Positions 7,199 through 14,445 of a stretch of 31,039 bases of DNA are shown here, piece after piece. How positions within the stretch are numbered: the stretch's first letter is position 1; each line of letters opens with the position of its first letter. The stretch is from Deltaproteobacteria bacterium (GTDB lineage Bacteria > Myxococcota_A > UBA9160 > JAFDET01): assembly GCA_019310195.1 (NCBI GenBank), contig JAFDET010000003.1:1-31039 (forward strand). The letters run 5' to 3'. The notes under the pieces are model-generated. The model was not told the origin of the DNA. It searched no databases and saw only the letters and a list, made by a program, of their open reading frames with translations. Both the position numbers and the translations under genes were made by a program.

Positions 7199-7380
7199 GC
7201 GAGGCGGGACGGATCAAGGTGACCCTGGTTCGCAGCCCCATCGGCTACGACCGGCGCCAGCGCAGGACCCTGGCGGGTCTGGGGCTGCGCCGGATCCGTC
7301 AGACGGTGGAGCTTCAGGACCAGCCCGCGATCCGCGGAATGATCGACAAGGTGCGTCACCTGGTCGTGGTGGAGGGCTGA
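7195..7380 (+). CDS. rpmD: 50S ribosomal protein L30
   Basis: A 61-residue protein of the short bacterial L30 type. It contains IKVTLVRSPIGYDRRQRRTL and AGLGLRRIRQTVELQDQPAI, and ends with IRGMIDKVRHLVVVEG. L30 binds the 23S rRNA near the 5S region. The ATG overlaps the rpsE TGA. Its own TGA shares one base with the ATG of rplO (TGATG), so the three genes are likely translationally coupled. Some bacterial lineages lack L30; it is intact here. Confidence 0.94.
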   Translation: MSEAGRIKVTLVRSPIGYDRRQRRTLAGLGLRRIRQTVELQDQPAIRGMIDKVRHLVVVEG

Positions 7381-7826
7381 TGATGCTGGACCGACTCCAG
7401 CCGAATCCCGGATCTCGTCGGCCGCCCAAGCGCGTGGGCCGCGGCCCCGGATCCGGGCGCGGCAAGACGTCCACGCGGGGCGTGAAGGGGCAGGGCAAGC
7501 GCTCGGCCGGGCGCGAGACGCCCTTCCACTTCGAAGGCGGCCAGATGCCCCTGGCGCGCCGGCTTCCCAAGCGCGGTTTCACGAACCTGCATCGGGTGAC
7601 CTGCGAGGTGGTCAACCTGGGCCGGCTCGCGGTGCTGGGCGACGGGGCGACGGTGGACCGGGAGACGCTCACGGCCCGTGGGCTGATCCGCGGCTCGGGA
7701 GCGCCGGTCAAGGTGCTCGCCGAAGGCGACGCGCCCAAGAACCTGACGCTCAAGGTCCAGCGTATCAGCGCCGCGGCTCGCCAGAAGGTCGAGGCCGCCG
7801 GCGGGACGGTGGAGATCATCAAGTGA
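7380..7826 (+). CDS. rplO: 50S ribosomal protein L15
   Basis: A 148-residue protein. The Gly/Arg/Lys-rich N-terminal arm is typical, with PPKRVGRGPGSGRGKTSTRG, VKGQGKRSAGR and HFEGGQMPLARRLPKRGFTN. The compact C-terminal domain ends in ARQKVEAAGGTVEIIK. L15 is a late assembly protein that threads through 23S rRNA. Tandem ATG codons at 7380 and 7383 are both possible starts. The stop overlaps the GTG of secY. Confidence 0.96.
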   Translation: MMLDRLQPNPGSRRPPKRVGRGPGSGRGKTSTRGVKGQGKRSAGRETPFHFEGGQMPLARRLPKRGFTNLHRVTCEVVNLGRLAVLGDGATVDRETLTARGLIRGSGAPVKVLAEGDAPKNLTLKVQRISAAARQKVEAAGGTVEIIK

Positions 7827-9133
7827 TCGGAGGCGTCCAGAACATCGGGAGGATCCCGGAGCTTCAAAAGCGGATCCTCTTCACGTTCGGGATGCTCGCG
7901 GTCTACCGCGTGGGTGCCCATATCGCGACGCCGGGCATCAACACCTCGGTCATCAAGCAGTTCTTCGACGACGTGTCGGGGACGGTGTTCGGGCTCTTCA
8001 ACCTGTTCTCGGGCGGAGCCCTGGAGCAGCTCTCGATCTTCGCGTTGGGCATCATGCCCTACATCAGTGCGTCGATCATCTTCCAGCTTCTTACGGTGGT
8101 CGTCCCCACGCTCGAGCAGCTCCAGAAGGAGGGGGAGCAGGGGCGCAAGAAGATCACCCAGTGGACGCGCTATGCGACCATCGTCCTTGCGCTCTTCCAG
8201 AGCACGTTGATCGCGTTCGCCCTGGAGAACGGCCAGTTCGGTGAAGGCGCGGTCGCCAATCCGGGCTGGGCCTTCCGGGCGATGTGCATGATCACCCTCA
8301 CCTCGGGCACCGCCTTCATCATGTGGCTGGGAGAGCAGGTCACCGAGCGCGGGATCGGCAACGGAATCTCCCTGGTGATCTTCGCCTCGATCATCGTCAG
8401 CATTCCGTCGGGGCTCGGCCAGCTCTTCGAGCTGATCCGAACCGACCAGTTCACCCTGCTGGGCGCGCTGTTCCTGCTGGGCTTCATGGTCTTCGTGGTC
8501 GGCGCTGTGGTCTTCGTCGAGCGGGGGCAGCGGCGGATTCCCATCCAGCACGCCAAGCGCGTGGTGGGCCGCAAGGTCACCCAGGGCGGGGCGAGCTACT
8601 TCCCGCTCAAGGTGAACACGGCGGGCGTGATCCCGCCCATCTTCGCCTCCTCCATCCTGATGCTGCCCCTCACGCTGGGCCAGTTCACGGAATCGCCCCT
8701 GATCGCCAAGATCACCCAGGACTACCTGGACTTCGGCGGCCTCGGCTACAACATCGTGTACGTCGCGCTGATCATCTTCTTCGCGTTCTTCTACACCGCG
8801 ATCATCATCAATCCGGTGGACGTGTCGGAGAACATCAAGCGCATGGGCGGCTACATCCCGGGGATCCGCCCGGGCAAGCGGACCGCCGAGTACATCGACA
8901 AGATCCTCTCTCGGCTCACCATGATCGGCGGGGTCTACGTGGCCGGCGTGTGCGTGCTGCCGGTGATCCTCTTCAGCCGCGTCGGCGTCCCCTTCTACTT
9001 CGGCGGGACGGCGCTGCTCATCATCGTGGGCGTGGCCCTGGACGTGATCGGTCAGGTCGAGGCCCACCTGGTCTCGCGTCAGTACGAAGGCTTCGTGCAG
9101 GGCGGCCGCACGCGGGGGAGGCTGGGGCGATGA
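7823..9133 (+). CDS. secY: Preprotein translocase subunit SecY
   Basis: A 436-residue polytopic membrane protein, the channel subunit of the SecYEG translocon. It starts from a GTG (VIGGVQNIGRIPELQKRILF) overlapping the rplO stop. About ten hydrophobic segments can be picked out. Family motifs include HIATPGI near the first segment, FNLFSGGALEQLSIFALGIM (plug and TM2a), PYISASIIFQLL, TERGIGNGISLVIF, and the ribosome-binding loops around ERGQRRIPIQHAKRVVGRK. Next come LKVNTAGVIPPIFASSILML and, late in the protein, PGIRPGKRTAEYIDKILSRL. The length is normal and I see nothing truncated. Its place between rplO and adk is the usual one. Confidence 0.97.
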   Translation: MIGGVQNIGRIPELQKRILFTFGMLAVYRVGAHIATPGINTSVIKQFFDDVSGTVFGLFNLFSGGALEQLSIFALGIMPYISASIIFQLLTVVVPTLEQLQKEGEQGRKKITQWTRYATIVLALFQSTLIAFALENGQFGEGAVANPGWAFRAMCMITLTSGTAFIMWLGEQVTERGIGNGISLVIFASIIVSIPSGLGQLFELIRTDQFTLLGALFLLGFMVFVVGAVVFVERGQRRIPIQHAKRVVGRKVTQGGASYFPLKVNTAGVIPPIFASSILMLPLTLGQFTESPLIAKITQDYLDFGGLGYNIVYVALIIFFAFFYTAIIINPVDVSENIKRMGGYIPGIRPGKRTAEYIDKILSRLTMIGGVYVAGVCVLPVILFSRVGVPFYFGGTALLIIVGVALDVIGQVEAHLVSRQYEGFVQGGRTRGRLGR

Positions 9134-9699
9134 GCGCCACGCGTCTTCTGCTGCTGGGCCCGCCGGGTGCGGGCAAGGGAACCCAGGCTCAGCTCCTGGT
9201 GGAGCGGCTGGGCGTTCCGCAGATCTCCACGGGCGATATGCTGCGGGCGGCGGTGGCTGCGGGCAGCGAGGTCGGGAAGCTGGCCCAGGGCTCCATGGAC
9301 CGCGGCGAGCTGGTGCCCGACGAAGTGGTGATCGGTGTGGCCCGCGAGCGGCTGGGCCAGCCCGACGCCAAGGACGGCTTCATCCTGGACGGATTCCCCC
9401 GCACGCGCGCCCAGGCCGAGGCCCTGGACGAGCTGCTGGCCCAGCTGGGCACGCCCCTGGAGCGCTGCGTCTCGCTGGTGGTGGACGACGACGAGGTCGT
9501 CGGGCGGCTGATCAAGCGGGCGGAGATCGAGGGCCGGGCCGACGACAACGAAGAGACGATCCGGAACCGCATGCGGGTGTATCGCGAGCAGACCGAGCCC
9601 CTGGCAGCCTACTACGGGGAGCGCAGCCTGCTACGCGACGTGGAAGCGAAGGGCTCCATCGAGGACGTCGCGGGGCGGGTCCGGGGAGCGCTGGCATGA
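9130..9699 (+). CDS. adk: Adenylate kinase, short form
   Basis: A 189-residue cytoplasmic kinase that interconverts ATP + AMP and 2 ADP. The P-loop GPPGAGKGTQA spans residues 10-20, followed by the AMP-binding STGDMLRAAV and DGFPRTRAQAEAL. The segment after VVGRLIKRAEIEGRADDNEE goes straight into TIRNRMRVYREQTEPL. The large LID domain and its zinc Cys motif, present in many Gram-positive enzymes, are therefore missing, and this is the short type. The ATG overlaps the secY TGA, and the stop overlaps the ATG of map. The order secY-adk-map is common outside the gammaproteobacteria. Confidence 0.96.
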   Translation: MSATRLLLLGPPGAGKGTQAQLLVERLGVPQISTGDMLRAAVAAGSEVGKLAQGSMDRGELVPDEVVIGVARERLGQPDAKDGFILDGFPRTRAQAEALDELLAQLGTPLERCVSLVVDDDEVVGRLIKRAEIEGRADDNEETIRNRMRVYREQTEPLAAYYGERSLLRDVEAKGSIEDVAGRVRGALA

Positions 9700-10487
9700 T
9701 GGCCTACGGCGAGCGCATCAACGTGAAGACCCGTCGCGAGCTGGACCGCATGCGTGAGGCCGCACGCCACGTGGCCGAGATCCTGCTCGAGATGCGGGAG
9801 ATGGCCAAGCCCGGCGTGACCACCGGCGAGATCAACACGGCTGCCGAGCGTTCCATCGACCGGCGCGGCGTCGGCTCTTCGTTCAAGGGCTACGGGCCTC
9901 ACGGGATGCCGGCCTTCCCCGCGGTGGTGTGCATCTCGCTCAACGAAGAGATCGTCCACGGGATCCCCGGGCCGCGCGAGCTGGAGAATGGTGATATCCT
10001 GTCGCTGGACTTCGGCGTATACGTGGACGGCTTCCACGGCGACTCGGCGGTCACGCTCCCGATCGGCGAGATCGACGATGAGTCCCGCGCCCTGCTGGAG
10101 ACCACCCGCGCCTCGCTGTACTGCGGGATCGAGCAGATGTTGTCCGGGAACCGCGTTTCGGACATCGGCCACGCCGTGCAGAAGCGCGCCGAGTCCGCCG
10201 GCTACTCGGTGGTGCGCCAGTTCGTGGGCCACGGCATTGGTCGTTCGCTGCACGAGCCGCCGCAGATCCCCAACTTCGGCCCGCCGGGCAAGGGCGCCCG
10301 CATGCGCCCTGGTATGGTTTTCGCCATCGAGCCGATGGTCTGCGTGGGCGACTGCGAAGTGGAGATCCTCGACGATGACTGGACGGCGGTGACCGCCGAC
10401 CGGTCTCGATCGGCACATTTCGAGCACACCGTGCTCGTGACAGAGAACGGGCCCGAGATCCTGACCCAGATGTCGGGATCCCACTGA
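9696..10487 (+). CDS. map: Methionine aminopeptidase, type I
   Basis: A 263-residue enzyme that removes the initiator Met from nascent proteins with small second residues. The five metal ligands are all visible: D105 and D116 (in DFGVYVDGFHGDSAV), H179 (in GHGIGRSLHEPPQIPNFG), E212 (FAIEPMV) and E243 (EHTVLVTE). Their spacing equals that of the E. coli enzyme. There is no N-terminal extension or zinc finger. The start is one of two tandem ATGs (9696/9699), overlapping the adk stop. infA often follows map in this gene order, but here only 18 nt separate map from rpmJ. Confidence 0.97.
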   Translation: MMAYGERINVKTRRELDRMREAARHVAEILLEMREMAKPGVTTGEINTAAERSIDRRGVGSSFKGYGPHGMPAFPAVVCISLNEEIVHGIPGPRELENGDILSLDFGVYVDGFHGDSAVTLPIGEIDDESRALLETTRASLYCGIEQMLSGNRVSDIGHAVQKRAESAGYSVVRQFVGHGIGRSLHEPPQIPNFGPPGKGARMRPGMVFAIEPMVCVGDCEVEILDDDWTAVTADRSRSAHFEHTVLVTENGPEILTQMSGSH

Positions 10488-10505
10488 GGGCCGCGGAGAG
10501 ATGAG

Positions 10506-10619
10506 ATGAAGGTTCGAGCCAGTGTCCGGAAGATGTGTGACAAGTGCCGAATCGTGCGGCGTCGCGGTGTGGTTCGGGTGATCTGCGAGAACCCGAAGCA
10601 CAAGCAGCGCCAGGGCTGA
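10506..10619 (+). CDS. rpmJ: 50S ribosomal protein L36
   Basis: A 37-residue protein that is easily missed because of its size: MKVRASVRKMCDKCRIVRRR followed by GVVRVICENPKHKQRQG. The zinc ligands C11, C14, C27 and H32 are all present, so this is the zinc-binding (C+) type. L36 packs into the 23S rRNA late in assembly. The start is the ATG at 10506, preceded by GGAGAG. An ATG at 10501 is closed after two codons. It lies between map and rpsM, the standard place, but the infA gene expected before it is missing. Confidence 0.96.
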   Translation: MKVRASVRKMCDKCRIVRRRGVVRVICENPKHKQRQG

Positions 10620-10641
10620 TCGGGCCTCAGGAGGAATCGAA

Positions 10642-11025
10642 ATGGCGCGAATTTCCGGAGTCGACCTGCCTCGCAACAAGCGCATCGGAGTCGCGCTGAC
10701 GTACATCTACGGCGTTGGAAGCACTTCGGCGCGCGAGATCTGCGACAAGGCCGGTGTGGACGTGGACACCAAGACCGATGCGCTCGGAGAGGGGGAAGTG
10801 ATCCGCCTCCGCGAGACCATCGAGCAGAACTACAAGGTCGAGGGCGACCTTCGCAGGGACGTCAGCCAGTCGATCAAGGCGCTGATGGACATGGGCTGCT
10901 ACCGCGGCCTGCGTCATCGTCGCGGACTTCCGGTTCGCGGGCAGCGCACGCACACGAACGCCCGAACTCGCAAGGGGCCGAAGAAGACCGTCGCGGGCAA
11001 GAAGAAGGCCCCGACCAAGAAGTAG
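10642..11025 (+). CDS. rpsM: 30S ribosomal protein S13
   Basis: A 127-residue protein. It begins MARISGVDLPRNKRIGVALT and contains YIYGVGSTSAREICDKAGVD with the helix-two-turn-helix. The C-terminal tail includes GLRHRRGLPVRGQRTHTNAR and TRKGPKKTVAGKKK. S13 contacts the P-site tRNA and S19 in the 30S head. A strong Shine-Dalgarno sequence, AGGAGG at 10629-10634, lies 7 nt before the ATG. This may allow independent initiation at the head of the alpha-operon part of the locus. Confidence 0.97.
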   Translation: MARISGVDLPRNKRIGVALTYIYGVGSTSAREICDKAGVDVDTKTDALGEGEVIRLRETIEQNYKVEGDLRRDVSQSIKALMDMGCYRGLRHRRGLPVRGQRTHTNARTRKGPKKTVAGKKKAPTKK

Positions 11026-11029
11026 GAAT

Positions 11030-11413
11030 ATGGTGAAGAAAGCCGGAAAGAAGAAGGTCAAGAAGAACGTCCAGACGGGCATCGCCCACATCCAGTCGAC
11101 GTTCAACAATACCCTGATCACGATCACCGATGTCGGGGGGAACTCCCTCGCGTGGTCGAGTGCCGGATCCCAGGGCTTCAAGGGCTCGCGCAAGTCCACG
11201 CCCTTTGCAGCGCAGATGGCTGCCGAGGAGTGTGCTCGCAAGGCGATGGAGCATGGAGTCCGGAACGTGACCGTGTACGTCAAGGGTCCCGGGGCGGGCC
11301 GCGAGTCCGCCATGCGCGCTCTCCAGGCCGCCGGGATCAAGGTCAGCATGATTCGGGACGTGACGCCCGTACCCCACAATGGTTGCCGCCCTCCCAAGCG
11401 GCGCCGAGTCTAG
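11030..11413 (+). CDS. rpsK: 30S ribosomal protein S11
   Basis: A 127-residue protein with a Lys-rich start (MVKKAGKKKVKKNVQTGIAH). Conserved motifs are IQSTFNNTLITITDVGGN, SAGSQGFKGSRKSTPFAAQ and VKGPGAGRESAMRALQAAGI. The conserved C-terminus contains PVPHNGCRPPKRRRV. S11 forms the 30S platform with S7 and S21 near the Shine-Dalgarno helix. The gap after rpsM is only 4 nt, so the Shine-Dalgarno sequence lies within the end of rpsM. Confidence 0.97.
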   Translation: MVKKAGKKKVKKNVQTGIAHIQSTFNNTLITITDVGGNSLAWSSAGSQGFKGSRKSTPFAAQMAAEECARKAMEHGVRNVTVYVKGPGAGRESAMRALQAAGIKVSMIRDVTPVPHNGCRPPKRRRV

Positions 11414-11422
11414 GAAGGTTCC

Positions 11423-12049
11423 ATGGCGCGATATCGCGGACCCGCCTGTCGTCTCTGTCGTCGCGAAGGCAGCAAGCTCTTCCTGAAGGGAGACCGCTGC
11501 TTCAGCGAGAAGTGCGGCATCGAGCGGCGCAACTACCCTCCCGGCCAGCACGGTCAGGGGCGGACCCGCTTCTCCGACTACGGTGTGCAGCTTCGTGAGA
11601 AGCAGAAAGTGCGCCGGATGTACGGGTTGATGGAGAAGCAGTTCGCTCGCACCATGACCCGGGCCACCCGGATGCGCGGCCGCGCGGGGGACAACCTGCT
11701 TCAGCTCCTGGAGCGCCGTCTGGACAACGTGGTCTTCCGGCTGGGCTTCGCCACCTCGCGTTCCGAGGCCCGCCAGCTGGTGCGCCACGGCCATTTCAAG
11801 GTGGACGGCCGCAAGGCGGCCATCCCGTCCATGGTGCTCAAGCCCGGGCAGACCGTGGCCCTGCGCGAGAAGTCGAAGCAGGTGGCGCGGATCGCGGGTG
11901 CGCTGGAGGCCCTGGAGGGGCGCAGCGTCCCGCAGTGGCTCGAGGTGGACAAGGACAGCTTCGAGGGAACCGTGAAGTCGCTTCCGGTGCGGGAGGACAT
12001 CACCCTCCCGATCCAGGAGCAGCTGATCGTCGAGCTCTACTCCCGGTAG
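11423..12049 (+). CDS. rpsD: 30S ribosomal protein S4, zinc-binding type
   Basis: A 208-residue protein with MARYRGPACRLCRREGSKLF at the start. The four Cys C9, C12, C26 and C31 form the zinc site found in C+ type S4 proteins. It also has the NYPPGQHGQGRTRFSDYGVQ block. The S4 RNA-binding domain near residues 97-160 contains RRLDNVVFRLGFATSRSEAR and QLVRHGHFKVDG. S4 nucleates 30S assembly and affects decoding accuracy. In E. coli it represses the alpha operon. AGGAAGG precedes the ATG. Confidence 0.97.
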   Translation: MARYRGPACRLCRREGSKLFLKGDRCFSEKCGIERRNYPPGQHGQGRTRFSDYGVQLREKQKVRRMYGLMEKQFARTMTRATRMRGRAGDNLLQLLERRLDNVVFRLGFATSRSEARQLVRHGHFKVDGRKAAIPSMVLKPGQTVALREKSKQVARIAGALEALEGRSVPQWLEVDKDSFEGTVKSLPVREDITLPIQEQLIVELYSR

Positions 12050-12092
12050 GCTTCGCCACCGGACACCGACAACCCTCAGGGGGACAGAATCC

Positions 12093-13118
12093 ATGCAGCA
12101 GGAAGTCATCGCCCGGAACTGGCGCGAACTCATTCGCCCTCGCCGGCTGGAGCTCGAGGAGGAGGAGGAGGACCAGCACTACGGCCGCTTCTGGTGCGAG
12201 CCGCTGGAGCGGGGCTTCGGCCTGACGCTGGGCAACGCCCTGCGCCGGGTATTGCTGTCGTCGCTCCAGGGCGCCGCCATCACCAACGTCAAGGTGAACG
12301 GCGTGCTCCACGAGTTCTCGACCATCCCGGGTGTCGAGGAAGACGCCAGCGACATCATCCTCAACCTGAAGGAAGTGCGCCTTCGCATGCACGTGGAGGG
12401 CCCGCGCCTCCTGCGCCTGCACAAGAAGGGCCCCGGCGTGATCACCGCCGGCGACTTCGAGTCCGAGGACGGCGTTATCGAGGTGCTCAACCCGGAGCTG
12501 AACATCGCGACGCTGTCGCCCGAGGCGGACGTCGAGATGGAAGTGACGGTGAACCTGGGCAAGGGCTACGTCCTGGCCGAGCGGAACAAGACCGAGGAGA
12601 TGCCCATCGGAACGGTGCCCATCGACTCGATTTTCTCGCCGGTCACCAAGGTGAACTACACGGTTACTCCCGCCCGCGTCGGCCGGGAGACGGACTTCGA
12701 TCGCCTGAACCTGGACGTTTGGACCGACGGTGCGGTGGCTCCGGCGGACGCCGTGGCCTTCGCGGCGAAGATCCTCAAGGAGCAGCTGTCGATCTTCATC
12801 AACTTCGATGAGCCGGATGAGCTGCCGGCGCCCGTGAGCGACGAGCCCGCGCCGCTCAATCCGAACCTCTTCAAGTCGGTGGACGAGCTGGAGCTGTCGG
12901 TTCGCTCGGCGAACTGCCTGCAGAACGCCAACATCCGCTTCATCGGGGAACTGGTGCAGCGGACCGAGGCGGAGATGCTCAAGACCAAGAACTTCGGCCG
13001 GAAGTCCCTGAACGAGATCAAGGAGATCCTGCAGTCCATGGGGCTTTCGCTGGGGATGGCTCTCGACAACTTCCCGTCGCGGAAGGACATCGAGAAGATG
13101 AGGGAGCGCGAGGCCTGA
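12093..13118 (+). CDS. rpoA: DNA-directed RNA polymerase alpha subunit
   Basis: A 341-residue subunit. The N-terminal dimerisation domain carries ERGFGLTLGNALRRVLLSSL and EDASDIILNLKEVRL. The C-terminal domain (about residues 268-330) carries LELSVRSANCLQNANIRFIG, TKNFGRKSLNEIKEIL and SMGLSLGM, the DNA- and activator-contacting helices. The length is ordinary. The 43-bp gap after rpsD is the longest inside the ribosomal block, and AGGGGGA provides a Shine-Dalgarno sequence. I see no convincing promoter in the gap. Its place between rpsD and rplQ is universal in bacteria. Confidence 0.98.
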   Translation: MQQEVIARNWRELIRPRRLELEEEEEDQHYGRFWCEPLERGFGLTLGNALRRVLLSSLQGAAITNVKVNGVLHEFSTIPGVEEDASDIILNLKEVRLRMHVEGPRLLRLHKKGPGVITAGDFESEDGVIEVLNPELNIATLSPEADVEMEVTVNLGKGYVLAERNKTEEMPIGTVPIDSIFSPVTKVNYTVTPARVGRETDFDRLNLDVWTDGAVAPADAVAFAAKILKEQLSIFINFDEPDELPAPVSDEPAPLNPNLFKSVDELELSVRSANCLQNANIRFIGELVQRTEAEMLKTKNFGRKSLNEIKEILQSMGLSLGMALDNFPSRKDIEKMREREA

Positions 13119-13122
13119 ACCC

Positions 13123-13545
13123 ATGCGACACCGCGCCCGATCCGCCAAGCTGGGGCGTACCGCCGCCCACCGCAAGGCGTTGTACCGCAACCTGGTGACG
13201 TCGCTTCTTGAGCACGAGCGCATCGAGACGACCGACACCAAGGCCAAAGAGGTACGGCGTCTCGCCGACCGTATGATCACCCTGGGCAAGCGGGGCACAC
13301 TTCACGCCCGGCGTCAGGCCCTGTCTGTGATCCGCAAGCGCGAAATCACCGCGAAGGTTTTCGACGACCTCGCCGAGCGGTTCCGCAGCCGTCCCGGTGG
13401 CTATACGCGCGTGCTCAAGGTTCGCCGCCGCATCGGCGACGCCGCGCCGCTGTCGATCGTCGAGCTCGTGGAGGGCCCTCCGCCGCCCGAGCCCGAGAAG
13501 AAGAAGAAGACGGCGAAGAAGGCCTCGCGCAAGAAGACCGGCTGA
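13123..13545 (+). CDS. rplQ: 50S ribosomal protein L17
   Basis: A 140-residue protein with the diagnostic start MRHRARSAKLGRTAAHRKAL. It also has LYRNLVTSLLEHERIETTDT, AKEVRRLADRMITLGKRGT and a DDLAERFRSRPGGYTRVLKV segment. A lysine-rich tail (PEPEKKKKTAKKASRKKTG) adds about 20 residues beyond the minimal family length; such tails are common. It ends the classical alpha operon. No intrinsic terminator follows: the next gene begins 7 nt later, so transcription likely continues into the envelope genes. Confidence 0.97.
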   Translation: MRHRARSAKLGRTAAHRKALYRNLVTSLLEHERIETTDTKAKEVRRLADRMITLGKRGTLHARRQALSVIRKREITAKVFDDLAERFRSRPGGYTRVLKVRRRIGDAAPLSIVELVEGPPPPEPEKKKKTAKKASRKKTG

Positions 13546-13552
13546 GCTCGCC

Positions 13553-14083
13553 GTGGCCTCGCGCGCCGGGATCGCCGTCGTAGCGGGCCTGGTGGCCTTC
13601 GGGGTTGCCTTGTTGCTGCTCTCCCAACCGGCGGATCGGGTCTACGTGGACACCGGCGTCCCGGCCCCCGCCTTCACCCTGCCGCGGGTCGGCGCCGCCG
13701 GGGCCGTGTCGCTGGAGGCGCTGCGCGGCCGGGTGCTTCTGGTCAACTTCTGGGCCACCTGGTGCAAGCCGTGCGAGGACGAGATGCCCTCGATGCAGCG
13801 GCTCTACCAGCAGCTTGCCGGCGAGCGCTTCGAGCTTCTGGCGGTGTCGATCGATCAGGAGCGGGTTCCGATCGAGGAGTTCCAGTCCCGTTTCGGGCTG
13901 AGCTTTCCACTACTCCACGACTCGGACCGAGCCGTGGCGGACGCCTGGCAGGCCAGCCGCTTCCCGGAGTCGTTCCTGGTGGACGGGGACGGGATCGTGG
14001 TGGAGCGCTACACCGGCCCCCGGACCTGGGACGCGGACGCCTACGTGGAACGCATCCGCTCGCTGGTCGCCGTGCTACCCTGA
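13553..14083 (+). CDS. Membrane-anchored TlpA/ResA-like thiol-disulfide oxidoreductase
   Basis: A 176-residue protein from GTG 13553. Residues 5-23 are a single hydrophobic segment, so the thioredoxin domain probably faces the periplasm. The domain opens with PAPAFTLPRVG and has the redox motif WCKPC (C71, C74) within LLVNFWATWCKPCEDEMPSM. FPESFLVDGDGIVVERYTGP, with the cis-Pro region, follows later. The family reduces or oxidises disulfides in cytochrome c maturation or other envelope proteins; the substrate cannot be told from this window. The frame is open upstream inside rplQ, but that part is a shadow. Its location 7 nt after rplQ suggests read-through from the ribosomal operon. Confidence 0.87.
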   Translation: MASRAGIAVVAGLVAFGVALLLLSQPADRVYVDTGVPAPAFTLPRVGAAGAVSLEALRGRVLLVNFWATWCKPCEDEMPSMQRLYQQLAGERFELLAVSIDQERVPIEEFQSRFGLSFPLLHDSDRAVADAWQASRFPESFLVDGDGIVVERYTGPRTWDADAYVERIRSLVAVLP

Positions 14084-14106
14084 CCGCGCCTGCTGGGGGG
14101 TGGGCG

Positions 14107-14412
14107 TTGCGAACCTGGCTGATTCCCGTCCTGGTGGTGGCCGCGCTGCTTGCGGCGTGGCTCGATGATGACTCCGGCATCCGTACCTGGATGAGCCTGC
14201 GGGCCGACGTGCAGGCGGCGGAGGGGCGTCTTTCCGACCTGCGTGAAGAGATCGGGGCGCTGGAGAGCGAAGCAGTGGCGTTGGAGTCCGACGCCTTTGC
14301 CCAGGAGCGCGCGATCCGCGAGGAGCTCGAATGGGCGCGACCCGGCGAAACGGTGGTTCGGATGCCTCCCGAAACGGGCGCGGCACTTTCTGAAACCCCT
14401 CGATTTCCTTGA
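14107..14412 (+). CDS. FtsB/DivIC-like septum formation initiator
   Basis: A 101-residue protein. An N-terminal transmembrane segment (RTWLIPVLVVAALLAAWL) is followed by a heptad-like coiled coil (SLRADVQAAEGRLSDLREEI onward). The ending IREELEWARPGETVVRM matches the conserved EELGMVRPGE-type tail of FtsB/DivIC proteins. Those proteins link FtsL and FtsQ in the divisome. The start is uncertain: I use TTG 14107, preceded by GGGGGGTG, because no ATG or GTG lies in frame at a sensible distance. The last 15 residues (Pro/Glu-rich) are less typical. In many bacteria ftsB lies near eno; here it is between a TlpA-like gene and argS. Confidence 0.75.
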   Translation: MRTWLIPVLVVAALLAAWLDDDSGIRTWMSLRADVQAAEGRLSDLREEIGALESEAVALESDAFAQERAIREELEWARPGETVVRMPPETGAALSETPRFP

Positions 14413-14445
14413 CGAAATGACCTTCACGGGCGATCTTCCGACGTC

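Noticed and set aside
7214..9067. A 617-codon minus-strand frame opposite secY and rplO, and similar long antisense frames at 14041-16056, 17365-19209 and 23518-25485
   Set aside because: Each is a shadow of a well-conserved plus-strand gene. Their composition (HD/RE/QQ-rich) is what the complementary codons of membrane or enzyme genes produce.
13546..13552. An intrinsic terminator after rplQ
   Set aside because: Only 7 nt separate rplQ from the next gene, and no stem followed by a T-run is visible there.
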